From positions 323,333-387,332 of the forward strand of contig NZ_JAHKNI010000001.1 in NCBI RefSeq assembly GCF_018860155.1: a stretch of DNA of 64,000 nucleotides. The letters run 5' to 3'. A program made the translations under genes and the position numbers. Origin of the DNA: Nocardia albiluteola (lineage in GTDB: Bacteria > Actinomycetota > Actinomycetes > Mycobacteriales > Mycobacteriaceae). Of the stretch, positions 41,701 through 49,452 are shown piece after piece. How positions within the stretch are numbered: the first letter of the stretch is position 1; every line of letters begins with the position of its first letter. Below the pieces are notes generated by a model. The model did not search any database. It was given only the letters and a program-made list of their open reading frames with translations, and was not told the origin of the DNA.

Positions 41701-42057
41701 GGTCACGCGCACGAACATCGCCTGCAGCGCGGCACGATCGCCCTGGGGCGGTGCGGTATTGAGCACCATGGCGCCGGTCGGCAGCTTGGCCACCGCCGCG
41801 CACGGGATGCTGGCCCGCACGTCCACCGGGATCTGGGACATCAGCGGGGCCTCGACATTGCCGAGCACGCCGCCCTGGGGCCAGTTCACCTCCGAGGTGG
41901 TCTGATCCACCGGCAGGAACGGCGTGGCGAGCGCGAACAACGCGCCGAGCAGGCCCGCGATCAACGCGATCGTGCGGGCGGTGCGGAAATCGCGCGACGT
42001 CGCCGGAGCACCGGCGGACGTCGGTTCTGTCAAGACAGCGGTTGCGGCGTCGGGCAC
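38704..42057 (-). CDS. embB: Arabinosyltransferase, EmbB-like
   Basis: A GT-C membrane arabinosyltransferase of 1117 residues that extends and branches arabinan from decaprenyl-phosphoryl-arabinose. The GT-C aspartate pair is at residues 286-287 (TSDDGYILTM) in the first outer loop, with more than ten membrane segments and a large outside C-terminal carbohydrate-binding part. The C-terminal ending GTATRSGLWSPGPMR and the WARDWGSL segment match M. tuberculosis EmbB, hence the name. Met293 sits where EmbB Met306 (the ethambutol-resistance residue) lies. The start is a GTG at 42057, 82 bp after the other emb gene, so they probably share a transcript. Confidence 0.93.
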   Translation of the reverse strand: MPDAATAVLTEPTSAGAPATSRDFRTARTIALIAGLLGALFALATPFLPVDQTTSEVNWPQGGVLGNVEAPLMSQIPVDVRASIPCAAVAKLPTGAMVLNTAPPQGDRAALQAMFVRVTADTVDVVNRNAIVASAKRSELGHCGTISIVSDNTHTAAAFEGLTTQVEQPDGTKTTVPVAGTQAGDLRPQVVGVFSDLKGAAPAGLSFHMTVDSRFTSHPTVTKLVATIAAWLCTLIALAALARLDTGDGRGHRRFLPAHWLKPTWADAAIIGTLVVWHFVGANTSDDGYILTMVRVAPHAGYLANYFRWYGVPEAPFGWYYDIIQWFAHISTASPWVRIPATLCAILCWMVISREVVPRLGRGVRNSKVALWTGGLVFLAFWLPYNNGLRSEPIVALGVLLTWVSIERAIATGRLLPAAAAVLAAAFTLAAAPTGLNCIAALLAGIRPLVRIVVRRRRTLAASGSRWERSFLGSVLPLLAPIAAAGFLVLTVVYASQTFAGIQEADRVRQLAGPNLAWYEDYLRYYYLFVETVDGSVARRFAFLVMILCLITTMLVLLRRRQVPGISSAPTWRLLGVVFGTIFLMMFNPTKWTHHFGAYAGIAGSLAAVTAVAVSATALRSRKNRSIFLAALLFTLALSFSGINGYWYVSSYGVPWFDKMVQLHGIKSNTVVLMLFGLSMLLVGWHVLREGYAKPETADSVRGRRIRQFAGIPLTVVAALMVLFEVLSLVKGAYSQYPAYSLARSNFDALGGNTCGLANDVLVEPDSNQGRLTPIIDPAHPPAKGDPLAGVDPTGFAPNGVPSDLKADAVEVKPGTGNTSNQSVGANFAEGQNAGTGGGRIDKAGINGSTVALPFGLDPKTTPIMGSYQDGLQTPAHLISAWYQLPARSPQSPIVVITAAGRILSFDDTGALQYGQGLLLEYGKRRPDGSVTSEGSYVPRDVGPAPSWRNLRVPLDKIAPDADAVRIVADRRVLIGDQWLAFTPPRVPKLQTLNTFIGSTQPVLEDWAVGLQFPCQQPFLHRDGVATMPNYRILPDRPLAVSSTDTWQAEEFGGTLGFTQMLASSTTIPTYLKDNWARDWGSLERYDRYYPNAKPAEITTGTATRSGLWSPGPMRTY

Positions 42058-42139
42058 GGTTGGTGATGTTAATGCCTGGCGTGGGAAGTGACCGCGTTCA
42101 CCGTCCCGCGCGACACGCCGAGCGTCGCCGCGCCGCGCC

Positions 42140-45100
42140 CTACTTCACCTTGATCGGGGCGTCCTTGACCCAGCCCCAGCGGTTCTGCACGGTGACGCCG
42201 ATCGTGGCCGGACGCGCCGCGGAATCGTACGGCGTGAACTTTTCCAGTTCGCCCCAGTCTCGTTCCCAATCGCGGTCCAGATAGCTCGGCACGGTCTGGG
42301 CCTGCAGCAGCAGGCCGGTCCAGCCGAGCGGGCCGCCGCCGATGTCGTCCTGCCAGGCATTGGAGGCATCCGAGCCGACGCGGTCGGGCAGGATGCGCCA
42401 GTCGGGCGCCTCGGCCACGCCGTCCTTGTGGTCGAAGGGCCGCTGGCACGGGAAGGCCAGGCCGACGTGCCAGTCCTCGAGCACCGGGGCCTGGCGCCCG
42501 AGCACCGAATCCAGCGTGGCCAGCCGCGGCAGGCGCGGCGGGGTGACCGCCAGCCACTGCCGGGTGGTCAGGTCGTTGGCCACCGCGACGATCCGGACGG
42601 CGTTGGTCTGCGCCGGAATCCGGTCCAGCGGGATCCGCATGTCGCGCCAGGACGGGGCGCCGCCGATGTCCAGGGGCATGAACGACCCGAGCGTGGTTTC
42701 CGCGCCGTCGGCGTCGCGGTGCGCGAACTCCACACTCAGCTGCTGCCCGTAGGTGAGCACGCCGTCCTTGTTGACCGATTGAATCCGTCCCGCCGCGGTC
42801 ACCACCAGCACCCTGTAGGCCGGATCCCGCTGGGCCGCGGGCAGATCCAGGCGGTACCACTGCGAGGTCAGGTGGGCCTGCTGCTTCTGGTCGGTGGTGT
42901 AGTTGCCCAGGACCGGCGTGCGCGCGGGGTCCAGGCCGAACGGCAGCGCGACCGTGCTGCCGTTGATGCCCGGCTTCGTGGTGGTCCCGCCGCCGGTTCC
43001 GGCCGCGGTGGTGCGGCTGGTCTTGTTCTGGTTGTCGCTGCTGACGGAGTTGGCGCCGCCGGTGGTGGTCTCCTCGGCGTCGGCGGTCAGGTCGCTCGCG
43101 ACGCCGTCCGGGGTGAAGCCGACGTTCTCGGCGGCCAATCCCTGTGCGGCCGAACCGGTGTAGGGCTGCAGCAGCGAATCGGCGGTATTCGTCTCGACCA
43201 GAACGTCATTGGCCAGTGCGCACGTATTACCTGTCAGCGCACGCAGATTCGACTGTGCGACCGAGTATGCGGGGTACTGGGTGATCGCGCCCTTGGCCAG
43301 CGAGGCGACCTCGAAGAGCACCATCGCCGCGGCGGCGATGGTCAGTGGCTCGATCGCGAATCGGTCGAACCGCCGGGACGATTCCCGGTTGCGGTAGGGC
43401 TCGCGGTAGTACTGCCAGGCGGCGAGCAGCAGGCACAGCACCGCCAGGCCCAGGAAGGCCGTCGAGAAGCCCTTGCTCAGCAGCAGCGGCGCCTTGTCGA
43501 ACCACGGCACCCCGTAGCTGGACACGTACCACCAGCCGTTGGAGCCGGTGAAGGTGACCGCCAGCAGGAAGAACACGCCCGCGGCGAACAGCGAGCGGTT
43601 GTAGCGCGCGCGAATGCCGTTGGTGCCCACCGCGACCGCGGTCAGCGCGGCCATCGAGCCGGCCAGGCCCGCATAGACGCCGAAGTGGTGGGTCCACTTG
43701 GTGGGGGTGAACATCATCAGCAGTAGTGACATGAACACGATGCCCTGGATGCGCGCGGACGGCCCGCGCGAGGTGCCGGGGATCCGGCCGTTCTTGCGCA
43801 GCATCACCAGCACGCAGACCGCCAGGCACAGCAGCATGCCCAGAATGCCGAACCGGCGGGCCAGCGAGCCGTCGGGGGACAGCGACAGCAGCGCGTCCCA
43901 GCGGGTCCGCTCGTCGAACCAGGCCACGTTCGGCCCGATGAGGGTGCGGACCCGGGTGGCCTCCATGACCGCGGCCAGCGTCTGATCGGCGAAGACGACC
44001 ACCAGCACCAGCATGCCCGCGGCCACGCCCGGCGCGAGCAGCGCGCCGTACCGCAGGATCGCCGACCCGATGCCCGCGCGCGTCGTTCCGGCACGCTTGC
44101 CGGAATCCGGTGTGCGATCCGGGCCTGGTGGCGAATCCGGTTGTGCGCGTTTGATGATGATCTGCAGCACCGGTCGTGATCCCGCGATCATCGCGGCGAT
44201 ACAGATGAGTCCGGTCGGGCCCGCGGCCAGTGAGAATGCGGCGATGAGAACCCCGACCGCGGCGGGCAGCAGCCGCCCGGTGGCGATCGCGCGCTCGATG
44301 CTGGCCCAGGTGAGCAGCGCGCCCAGCGCGATGAGCGGCTCGGGCCGCAGGCCGTTGTCGTAGGGCAGCCAGGCGGCCAGGAAGATCAGGCCGCCGGTCC
44401 ACAGCGCCACGGAGTTCCGGCGCACGCGAGAACCCAGACGCGGCAACACCTCCCGGCTGATCACCAGCCAGCACAGGATTCCGGCCAGTAGCGCGGGCAG
44501 GCGCGTCCAGGGACTCGAATCGCTGATCCGGGTCATCCAGGACAGCACCTCGTACGGCCATCCGAACGGCGCCTCGGCCACGCCGAACCAGCGGTAGTAG
44601 TTGGACATGTAGCCCGAATGCCCGGCCGTACGAGCCATATTCAGGATGTAGCCGTCGTCGGAGGTGTTGGCGCCGATGATGTGCCACAACACCAGCGTGC
44701 CCAGCACGACCGCGTCGGCGAGGGTGAATTTCCACCAGTGCGCGGGCAGGAACCGGCGCGGCCGCCGGCCGTCGGCGGTGTCGAGCCGGTGCAGCGCGAG
44801 CAGCGCGATCAGGGTGAACAGCACCGCGAACACGGTGGTGGTCGTCTTGAGCAGCGTCGGCGCGGAGGTGAAGCGCGAATCGATGTCGGCGTGCAGGTGT
44901 GCGCCGGCGAGCCGGGCGCGGGGCAGATCGGTGAAGACGCCGACGATCTGGGGTCGCACGTCGCCGCTCACCGTGTCGGTGAACGGGGTGCCGTCCTTGC
45001 GGTGCACCCCGGTCAGCGTGGCCGTGGTGGCGGCGACGGTCGAATCGACGGTGAGCTCCCCGCACCCGCCGACCTCGGCCAGCGGCGCCGACAGCAGCGG

Positions 45101-45451
45101 AATCTCGCGCAGCAGCACCGACAGCGTCGGGCCCTGCCCGGGCACCTCGGTCACGGTGGCGAGCAGCCCCTTGGCGGTCGCGGTCGAGGCCTGCGCCGGC
45201 ACCGTCGAGAGCACGGTCCCGCTCGTCATCCCCCGGAACGCCGCGCACGGCACCGAGAACCGCACGTCCAGCGGCACATACGACACCAGCGGCGCGGTCA
45301 CGCTCGCCGACTGCTGCTGCGGCCAATCCAGCGCCGCCCGATCCTGCCGCACCGGCAGCAGCGGCGTGATCACCGCCAGCAGGGTTGCCAGCACACCCGA
45401 GACGAGGGCGACCAGCCGGACACGGGTGAAGCCGGGGGAGTCAGCGCGCAC
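42140..45451 (-). CDS. Arabinosyltransferase, Emb family (EmbA/EmbC type)
   Basis: A second Emb-type GT-C enzyme, 1103 residues from the GTG at 45451. Its aspartate pair is at residues 265-266 (TSDDGYILNM), followed by GYMSNYYRWFGVAEAPFGW. The membrane part then has PYDNGLRPEPLIALGA and PTKWTHHFGVYAGLAGS as in all Emb proteins, and the outside part ends RWGWVKDAPIKVK, unlike EmbB. I cannot decide between EmbA and EmbC by eye. The frame is open upstream to 45622, but that part shows no family sequence. No ribosome-binding site precedes the GTG, and TAGCAT lies 8 bases upstream, so a leaderless message is possible. It probably acts with EmbB. Confidence 0.93.
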   Translation of the reverse strand: MRADSPGFTRVRLVALVSGVLATLLAVITPLLPVRQDRAALDWPQQQSASVTAPLVSYVPLDVRFSVPCAAFRGMTSGTVLSTVPAQASTATAKGLLATVTEVPGQGPTLSVLLREIPLLSAPLAEVGGCGELTVDSTVAATTATLTGVHRKDGTPFTDTVSGDVRPQIVGVFTDLPRARLAGAHLHADIDSRFTSAPTLLKTTTTVFAVLFTLIALLALHRLDTADGRRPRRFLPAHWWKFTLADAVVLGTLVLWHIIGANTSDDGYILNMARTAGHSGYMSNYYRWFGVAEAPFGWPYEVLSWMTRISDSSPWTRLPALLAGILCWLVISREVLPRLGSRVRRNSVALWTGGLIFLAAWLPYDNGLRPEPLIALGALLTWASIERAIATGRLLPAAVGVLIAAFSLAAGPTGLICIAAMIAGSRPVLQIIIKRAQPDSPPGPDRTPDSGKRAGTTRAGIGSAILRYGALLAPGVAAGMLVLVVVFADQTLAAVMEATRVRTLIGPNVAWFDERTRWDALLSLSPDGSLARRFGILGMLLCLAVCVLVMLRKNGRIPGTSRGPSARIQGIVFMSLLLMMFTPTKWTHHFGVYAGLAGSMAALTAVAVGTNGIRARYNRSLFAAGVFFLLAVTFTGSNGWWYVSSYGVPWFDKAPLLLSKGFSTAFLGLAVLCLLLAAWQYYREPYRNRESSRRFDRFAIEPLTIAAAAMVLFEVASLAKGAITQYPAYSVAQSNLRALTGNTCALANDVLVETNTADSLLQPYTGSAAQGLAAENVGFTPDGVASDLTADAEETTTGGANSVSSDNQNKTSRTTAAGTGGGTTTKPGINGSTVALPFGLDPARTPVLGNYTTDQKQQAHLTSQWYRLDLPAAQRDPAYRVLVVTAAGRIQSVNKDGVLTYGQQLSVEFAHRDADGAETTLGSFMPLDIGGAPSWRDMRIPLDRIPAQTNAVRIVAVANDLTTRQWLAVTPPRLPRLATLDSVLGRQAPVLEDWHVGLAFPCQRPFDHKDGVAEAPDWRILPDRVGSDASNAWQDDIGGGPLGWTGLLLQAQTVPSYLDRDWERDWGELEKFTPYDSAARPATIGVTVQNRWGWVKDAPIKVK

Positions 45452-45590
45452 GAGTAGGGATGCTAAGCCGTCGCGTGCACAAGGGCGGAATAGTCCCTGC
45501 CAGATGTTGGCGTTCGATGGGGGCGCCGGACTTCTGGAGGAGCGGCTCAGGCTGGTGCGGGGTGGGGATATCCGCAGATCGGCGGAGAAG

Positions 45591-45687
45591 TTATCCACAA
45601 GAAAATGCCCTATTCCACACACTTATCCACAGGGCGGCGCGTCTGTGTGCATCGTCACCGCGCCCGGGAGCCCGTCATATATCCACA
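45591..45687 (+). other. Cluster of DnaA-box-like sequences
   Basis: TTATCCACA, the consensus DnaA box, occurs exactly at 45591-45599 and 45623-45631, and a one-mismatch copy (ATATCCACA) lies at 45679-45687. All three share one orientation within 97 bp. The stretch is AT-richer than the surroundings and lies in the 296-bp gap between the aftA stop and the emb start. There is no dnaA or dnaN gene nearby, so this is not the main origin; regulation by DnaA or protein titration is possible. Confidence 0.6.
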
Positions 45688-45747
45688 GCTAGAGGCCACT
45701 ATTTCGAGATCGGAGGCGGTGGGGCGGCCCGGAATGAGTCGGAAATG

Positions 45748-47739
45748 TCAGCGGTGCACGACCACGAGGGTGAACGGGCCGATTTCGGTGGCCTGGAAGT
45801 GCGGATCGTCGAACAGCGACTTGGGGAAGGCGACCGTGTAGCGACGCACATTCGGGTCGTTCGGATAGACATCCGCCGACAGGCGCAGGGTGTAGCTGTC
45901 CCCACTGCTGCGGAACAGGAAGGCGTCCGGGGCGCGCCACGGAGAGTGCGCGAGCGCGTCGAGCAACTCGGCGGGAGAACTCAGCCCGCTCCACCGCTTG
46001 ATCTCCGCGGCGCGGGCCGGGAAATCGGCCAGCGGATTGGCGTAGTGCGGGGTGAGCGACTGGAATCCGAAATACGGGTAGTAGGACAGGAAGCTGGTGT
46101 CCGCGGTGAGCACGACGGATCGATCGCGCGGGCGTCCGGTCTGCGCGAGCAGGGCGGCGTCGACCTGGCCGTAGTACGAGACGGCCGAGGGGCTGCGCTG
46201 ATCCGCGCGCACGCCGTTGCCGTCGGTGTCGGTGTAGGCCGTGGTGATCTCGGCATTGAGGATGTTCGGAATGCGCTGGGTGAAGGCGAGCGCCCCGATC
46301 ACCCCTACCGCGGCGACCACCGCGCGGAACCGCTTCGGCTCGTTCAGCGCCTGGTAGATCGCTCGCGAACCCTCGAGGAAGCCGAAAACCCCGGCCGCGG
46401 CCAGCAGGACCTGCAGGATCGGATCCAGCCGGAAGGACAGCAGGGTGGTGCCGGCGGCGGTGAGCGTCATCGAGGCCAGCGACCACAGATAGATCGCCAC
46501 CACCGCGATCCCCAGCGCCTGCGCCCGGCGCGAACTCCCCGCCCGCAGCACCAGCCAGACCGTGCCGATCAGGCACAGCGCGCCCAGCAGCGAGAATTCG
46601 AACATCGGGAACGGCAGCTGTGATCCCGCCCCGGGCAGGTACCGCTGCGAGGCGTTGGCGCCGTGCGTCGTCAGCGACTTGACCAGATACGGCCCGAACG
46701 CGATCAGACCGCCGATGGCGGCCACGATGCCCATCGCGATCAGCCGGCCCAGGATCGGCCACGCCAGTCCCAGGGCCGACCGTGCGCCGGGACGCGCGTC
46801 GTGCGTCGCCGCGGCTCGACGCTGCCACAGCAGCGCGATCCACGCCACGAGCGCCATCAGGCAGACCGCGAAGACAGCGATGCCGAAGAACAGCGTGTAC
46901 GACAGCGCGGCGGCGGCGAGAAATACTCCCGTTCCGAGCGCCGCGCCCCAGCCGCCCGCCGTGGCGTGGGCTGTCTCGGGCTCATCCTGCCCGGTCTGCC
47001 CCGACGCTCGACGTGCGAGCGCGGGGCGGTACAGCGCGCCCCAGGCCAGCACCATCGCGGGCGCGAATGCCACCACGATGACCGCGCTGTAGGCCTCCGG
47101 CGACGCGTACGCCACCATCACCGCGGTCGTCACGGCCGCGACCGCGACCGCCCAGTCGGCGCGAATCAGCTTGGACCACAACACGAGTGTGATCACCGAG
47201 GCGATCGCGAGCGACACGATCGCCCACGGCTTGAACGCCTCCCACCCCGGTACCCCGAGCAGCTTCGCGACCCGCCCGCCGAACCAGAACCAGCCGGCCG
47301 GATAGTAGGGCGGCAGATTCGCGTAGGTCATGTCGCGCAGCGCCGCGGAATCGGTGAGGCGGGTGAGGTACTCGGTCCGGAACTCCTGATCCACCGAGAT
47401 CCCGAACAGGTACAGCTTGGTCGCCGCCAGCGGCATGCCGAGCGTCACCGTCACGAACGTCGAAATACCCGCCCAGGACAGCACTTTCGCCAGCCAGGGC
47501 CAGCGGCGCAGCCGGATCAGCACGACCGCCGCGATCAGCAGCACCGCCGCGCCGACCTGCCCGACGGTGGTCAGCGCCCGCGTCACATTGGAGGCGTTGA
47601 AGGCGGGCCAGTGCACCGTGGAGAACGCCTCCAGCCCGACGGCCGCGACGACGGCGGCGACGACCGCCGCGAGCACCGCCTCACCGACACCTTCGCCCAC
47701 CTGCCGGACAAGTACTCGCACGCCGCCTCCGGATTCCAC
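45748..47739 (-). CDS. aftA: Arabinofuranosyltransferase AftA
   Basis: A GT-C membrane enzyme of up to 663 residues that puts the first arabinofuranose on galactan, priming the Emb enzymes. The most telling segment is ISVDQEFRTEYLTRLTDS, conserved in AftA, followed by PPYYPAGWFWFGGRV. About eleven hydrophobic segments are visible, then an outside C-terminal domain beginning near QRIPNILNAEITTAYTD. The frame starts at a GTG at 47739; a GTG at 47721 has GGAGG just upstream and may be the true start. In M. tuberculosis aftA follows dprE2 directly; here a toxin-antitoxin pair on the other strand lies between them, so aftA must have its own promoter. Confidence 0.94.
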   Translation of the reverse strand: MESGGGVRVLVRQVGEGVGEAVLAAVVAAVVAAVGLEAFSTVHWPAFNASNVTRALTTVGQVGAAVLLIAAVVLIRLRRWPWLAKVLSWAGISTFVTVTLGMPLAATKLYLFGISVDQEFRTEYLTRLTDSAALRDMTYANLPPYYPAGWFWFGGRVAKLLGVPGWEAFKPWAIVSLAIASVITLVLWSKLIRADWAVAVAAVTTAVMVAYASPEAYSAVIVVAFAPAMVLAWGALYRPALARRASGQTGQDEPETAHATAGGWGAALGTGVFLAAAALSYTLFFGIAVFAVCLMALVAWIALLWQRRAAATHDARPGARSALGLAWPILGRLIAMGIVAAIGGLIAFGPYLVKSLTTHGANASQRYLPGAGSQLPFPMFEFSLLGALCLIGTVWLVLRAGSSRRAQALGIAVVAIYLWSLASMTLTAAGTTLLSFRLDPILQVLLAAAGVFGFLEGSRAIYQALNEPKRFRAVVAAVGVIGALAFTQRIPNILNAEITTAYTDTDGNGVRADQRSPSAVSYYGQVDAALLAQTGRPRDRSVVLTADTSFLSYYPYFGFQSLTPHYANPLADFPARAAEIKRWSGLSSPAELLDALAHSPWRAPDAFLFRSSGDSYTLRLSADVYPNDPNVRRYTVAFPKSLFDDPHFQATEIGPFTLVVVHR

Positions 47740-47866
47740 TATTCGGCTGCACAGGACCGTAAACCGTGCGTCAGCCTAACGGGGTGCGACCGGGCCGGGG
47801 GCGGCAGCATGCGCAGCGGGTGCGCCTACTCGATGTCGGTTGGATATCAATGAACTCGCACCGCCC

Positions 47867-47899
47867 ACTTCTGGTAGCATCCATGTTCCTACCGGAAGT
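47867..47899. promoter_or_regulatory. Operator of the MazEF-type pair
   Basis: ACTTCTGGTAG (47867-47877) and CTACCGGAAGT (47889-47899) form an 11-bp inverted repeat with one mismatch and an 11-bp spacer. The left arm overlaps TAGCAT (47875-47880), a plausible -10 element. This is the usual design for repression by a ribbon-helix-helix antitoxin. The site is also in the upstream region of the divergent aftA gene. Confidence 0.7.
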
Positions 47900-47911
47900 A
47901 GCATTGGGGGT

Positions 47912-48130
47912 GTGAAGTTGAGTGTCAGTCTCTCCGAACAGGATGTCGCTCTGCTCGACGAGGTGGTCCGCGAGCGCGGGCTGTCCTCGCGGTCGGCGGC
48001 GGTGCAGGAAGCGATCCGTCTACTCAGGCAGGCCGGCTTGGCGGATGCGTACGCGTCGGCGTGGTCCGAATGGGAGGCCTCCGAGGAGGCGGATCTCTGG
48101 GATGCCACCACCGCCGACGGGCTCGGGTGA
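47912..48130 (+). CDS. Ribbon-helix-helix antitoxin (MazE-like)
   Basis: A 72-residue antitoxin from the GTG at 47912 (VKLSVSLSEQDVALLDEVV). The N-terminal strand and two helices (VALLDEVVRERGLSSRSAA and the following helix) form a CopG/MetJ-type DNA-binding dimer. The C-terminal tail is acidic and Trp-containing (ASAWSEWEASEEADLW), the part that normally wraps the toxin. A longer frame from 47840 would run through the operator and is rejected. Its stop overlaps the toxin ATG by one base (TGATG), so translation is coupled. Confidence 0.88.
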   Translation: MKLSVSLSEQDVALLDEVVRERGLSSRSAAVQEAIRLLRQAGLADAYASAWSEWEASEEADLWDATTADGLG

Positions 48131-48477
48131 TGCGGCGCGGTGAGATCCGGCTGGTCGATCTCGAGCCCGTGCGTGGCGCGGAATCCAACAGGCGCCGTCC
48201 GGCGGTCATCGTGAGCAACGACCGCGCCAACGAGACCGCGGCGCGGCTGGGGCGCGGGGTGGTCGCCGTGGTTCCGGTGACCAGTAATACCGACCACATC
48301 TACCCATTTCAGGTGTTTCTGGGACAGGACCTGCCCGGGGTGCGCGTCGACTCCAAGGCACAGGCCGAACAGGTCCGTTCGGTATCGGTCGACAGATTGG
48401 GCCCGGCGCTCGGTCGCCTGCCGGCCCGCGTGGTGGACGAGATCGATCGGGCGCTGCGTTTGCACCTGGATCTGTAG
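48130..48477 (+). CDS. MazF/PemK-family endoribonuclease toxin
   Basis: A 115-residue toxin of normal MazF size. Family features are MRRGEIRLVDLEPVRGAE at the start (the conserved Gly-Glu strand and Arg), RRPAVIVSNDRAN, VVPVTSNTD, and the QAEQVRSVSVDRLG segment that lines the active site. MazF toxins cut single-stranded mRNA at short sequence motifs and arrest growth when the antitoxin is degraded. The ATG shares a base with the antitoxin stop. The pair lies in the middle of the arabinan genes but on the opposite strand and is closed by a strong hairpin. Confidence 0.93.
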   Translation: MRRGEIRLVDLEPVRGAESNRRRPAVIVSNDRANETAARLGRGVVAVVPVTSNTDHIYPFQVFLGQDLPGVRVDSKAQAEQVRSVSVDRLGPALGRLPARVVDEIDRALRLHLDL

Positions 48478-48479
48478 AG

Positions 48480-48521
48480 CTCGAGAGGCCCTCGGCCGGA
48501 TCTCGCCGAGGGCCTCTCGAG
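48480..48521. terminator. Bidirectional terminator after the toxin gene
   Basis: A perfect 17-bp stem pairs 48480-48496 with 48505-48521 around an 8-base loop, two bases after the toxin stop. It also faces the convergent dprE2 gene, which ends 170 bp away. Confidence 0.8.
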
Positions 48522-48690
48522 GTGAGTTATTCGTGCCTGCCGAGTTCGCGCCGGAGGACTTCCCGGTAGGTAGACGCGAAATCCGGCGCTGCCTCGACTA
48601 TTCCCGCGAAGCCGAGACGGCGAATGGACGCAGCCGTATTCGTTTCGGGTGAGGTGGGGGCCTGGTCCCGTGTCACCGTCCTTGGCTCGC

Positions 48691-49452
48691 TCAGATCGGC
48701 AGGCGACGGAAGATCGGGCGGGGGATGTGCCGCAGGATCATCATCACGAAGCGGAACGGGCCCGGGGCCCAGACCAGTTCCTTGCCCTGCTGCGCGGAGG
48801 TCACCGCGAGCACCGCGATGTCCTCCTTGTTCACCGTCAGCGGGGCCTCCTTGACGTGCGCGGAGAACCGGGTGCGGACCATGCCCGGGCGGATCACCAG
48901 CACGCGCGGGCCGTGCGGGCGCAGCGCCTCGCCCAGGCCCAGGTAGAACCCGTCCATGCCGGCCTTGGTGGAGCCGTAGACGAAGTTGGAGCGGCGCACC
49001 CGCTCACCGGCGACCGAGGACATCACGATGATCCGCCCGAAGCCCTGGGCCTTCATCTTCTCGCCCAGCAGCACGCCGACCGAGACCGAGGCGGTGTAGT
49101 TCACCTGCGCCACGCGCACGGCCTTGCGCTGGTTCTGCCAGAGCTCCTCGGGATCGCCGTCCAGGGCGAAGGCCACGATCGCCACGTCCACGTCGCCGCC
49201 GGCCCAGGCCGCGTCGATGACCTTCGGGTGCCCATCGGTGTCCAGGGCGTCGAAGTCGATGAGCTCGACCGTCGAGGCGCCGGCGGCCTCCATCTGCGCC
49301 ACCGCGTCCGCGCGCAGCGGATCGTTGGGCAAGGCGGCCAACAGGATTCGCGCCGGGCCCTTCTTCAGGTACTCGGCGCAGATCGCCAGGCCGATCTCCG
49401 AGGTGCCGCCCAGGAGCAGAATCGTCTGCGGGTTGCCTACGGCGTTGATCAC
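48691..49452 (-). CDS. dprE2: Decaprenylphosphoryl-2-keto-ribose reductase DprE2
   Basis: A short-chain dehydrogenase of 253 residues that reduces the keto intermediate made by DprE1 to decaprenyl-phosphoryl-arabinose. The NAD(H)-binding motif GGTSEIG is near residues 13-19, and the catalytic pair is YGSTKAG with an upstream Ser (VMSSVAGE). The length equals that of the M. tuberculosis protein. The start is the GTG at 49452, which overlaps the dprE1 stop by two bases (GTGA); the frame stays open farther upstream, inside dprE1. DprE1 and DprE2 act as one epimerase, so coupled translation makes sense. Confidence 0.96.
   Translation of the reverse strand: MINAVGNPQTILLLGGTSEIGLAICAEYLKKGPARILLAALPNDPLRADAVAQMEAAGASTVELIDFDALDTDGHPKVIDAAWAGGDVDVAIVAFALDGDPEELWQNQRKAVRVAQVNYTASVSVGVLLGEKMKAQGFGRIIVMSSVAGERVRRSNFVYGSTKAGMDGFYLGLGEALRPHGPRVLVIRPGMVRTRFSAHVKEAPLTVNKEDIAVLAVTSAQQGKELVWAPGPFRFVMMILRHIPRPIFRRLPI

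Noticed and set aside
38560..42066. Open frame of 1168 codons antisense to embB
   Set aside because: It mirrors the embB codons, is rich in Arg/Gly/His/Gln without motifs, and would run through the terminator at 38655-38691.
45452..45622. 57-codon N-terminal extension of the Emb protein
   Set aside because: The extension is Ser/Pro/Arg-rich without similarity to Emb N-termini and would cover part of the DnaA-box cluster; the GTG at 45451 gives the normal family start.
45591..45687. Replication origin at the DnaA-box cluster
   Set aside because: There is no dnaA, dnaN or other replication gene nearby, only three boxes and no long AT-rich unwinding region; kept as a DnaA-box cluster only.
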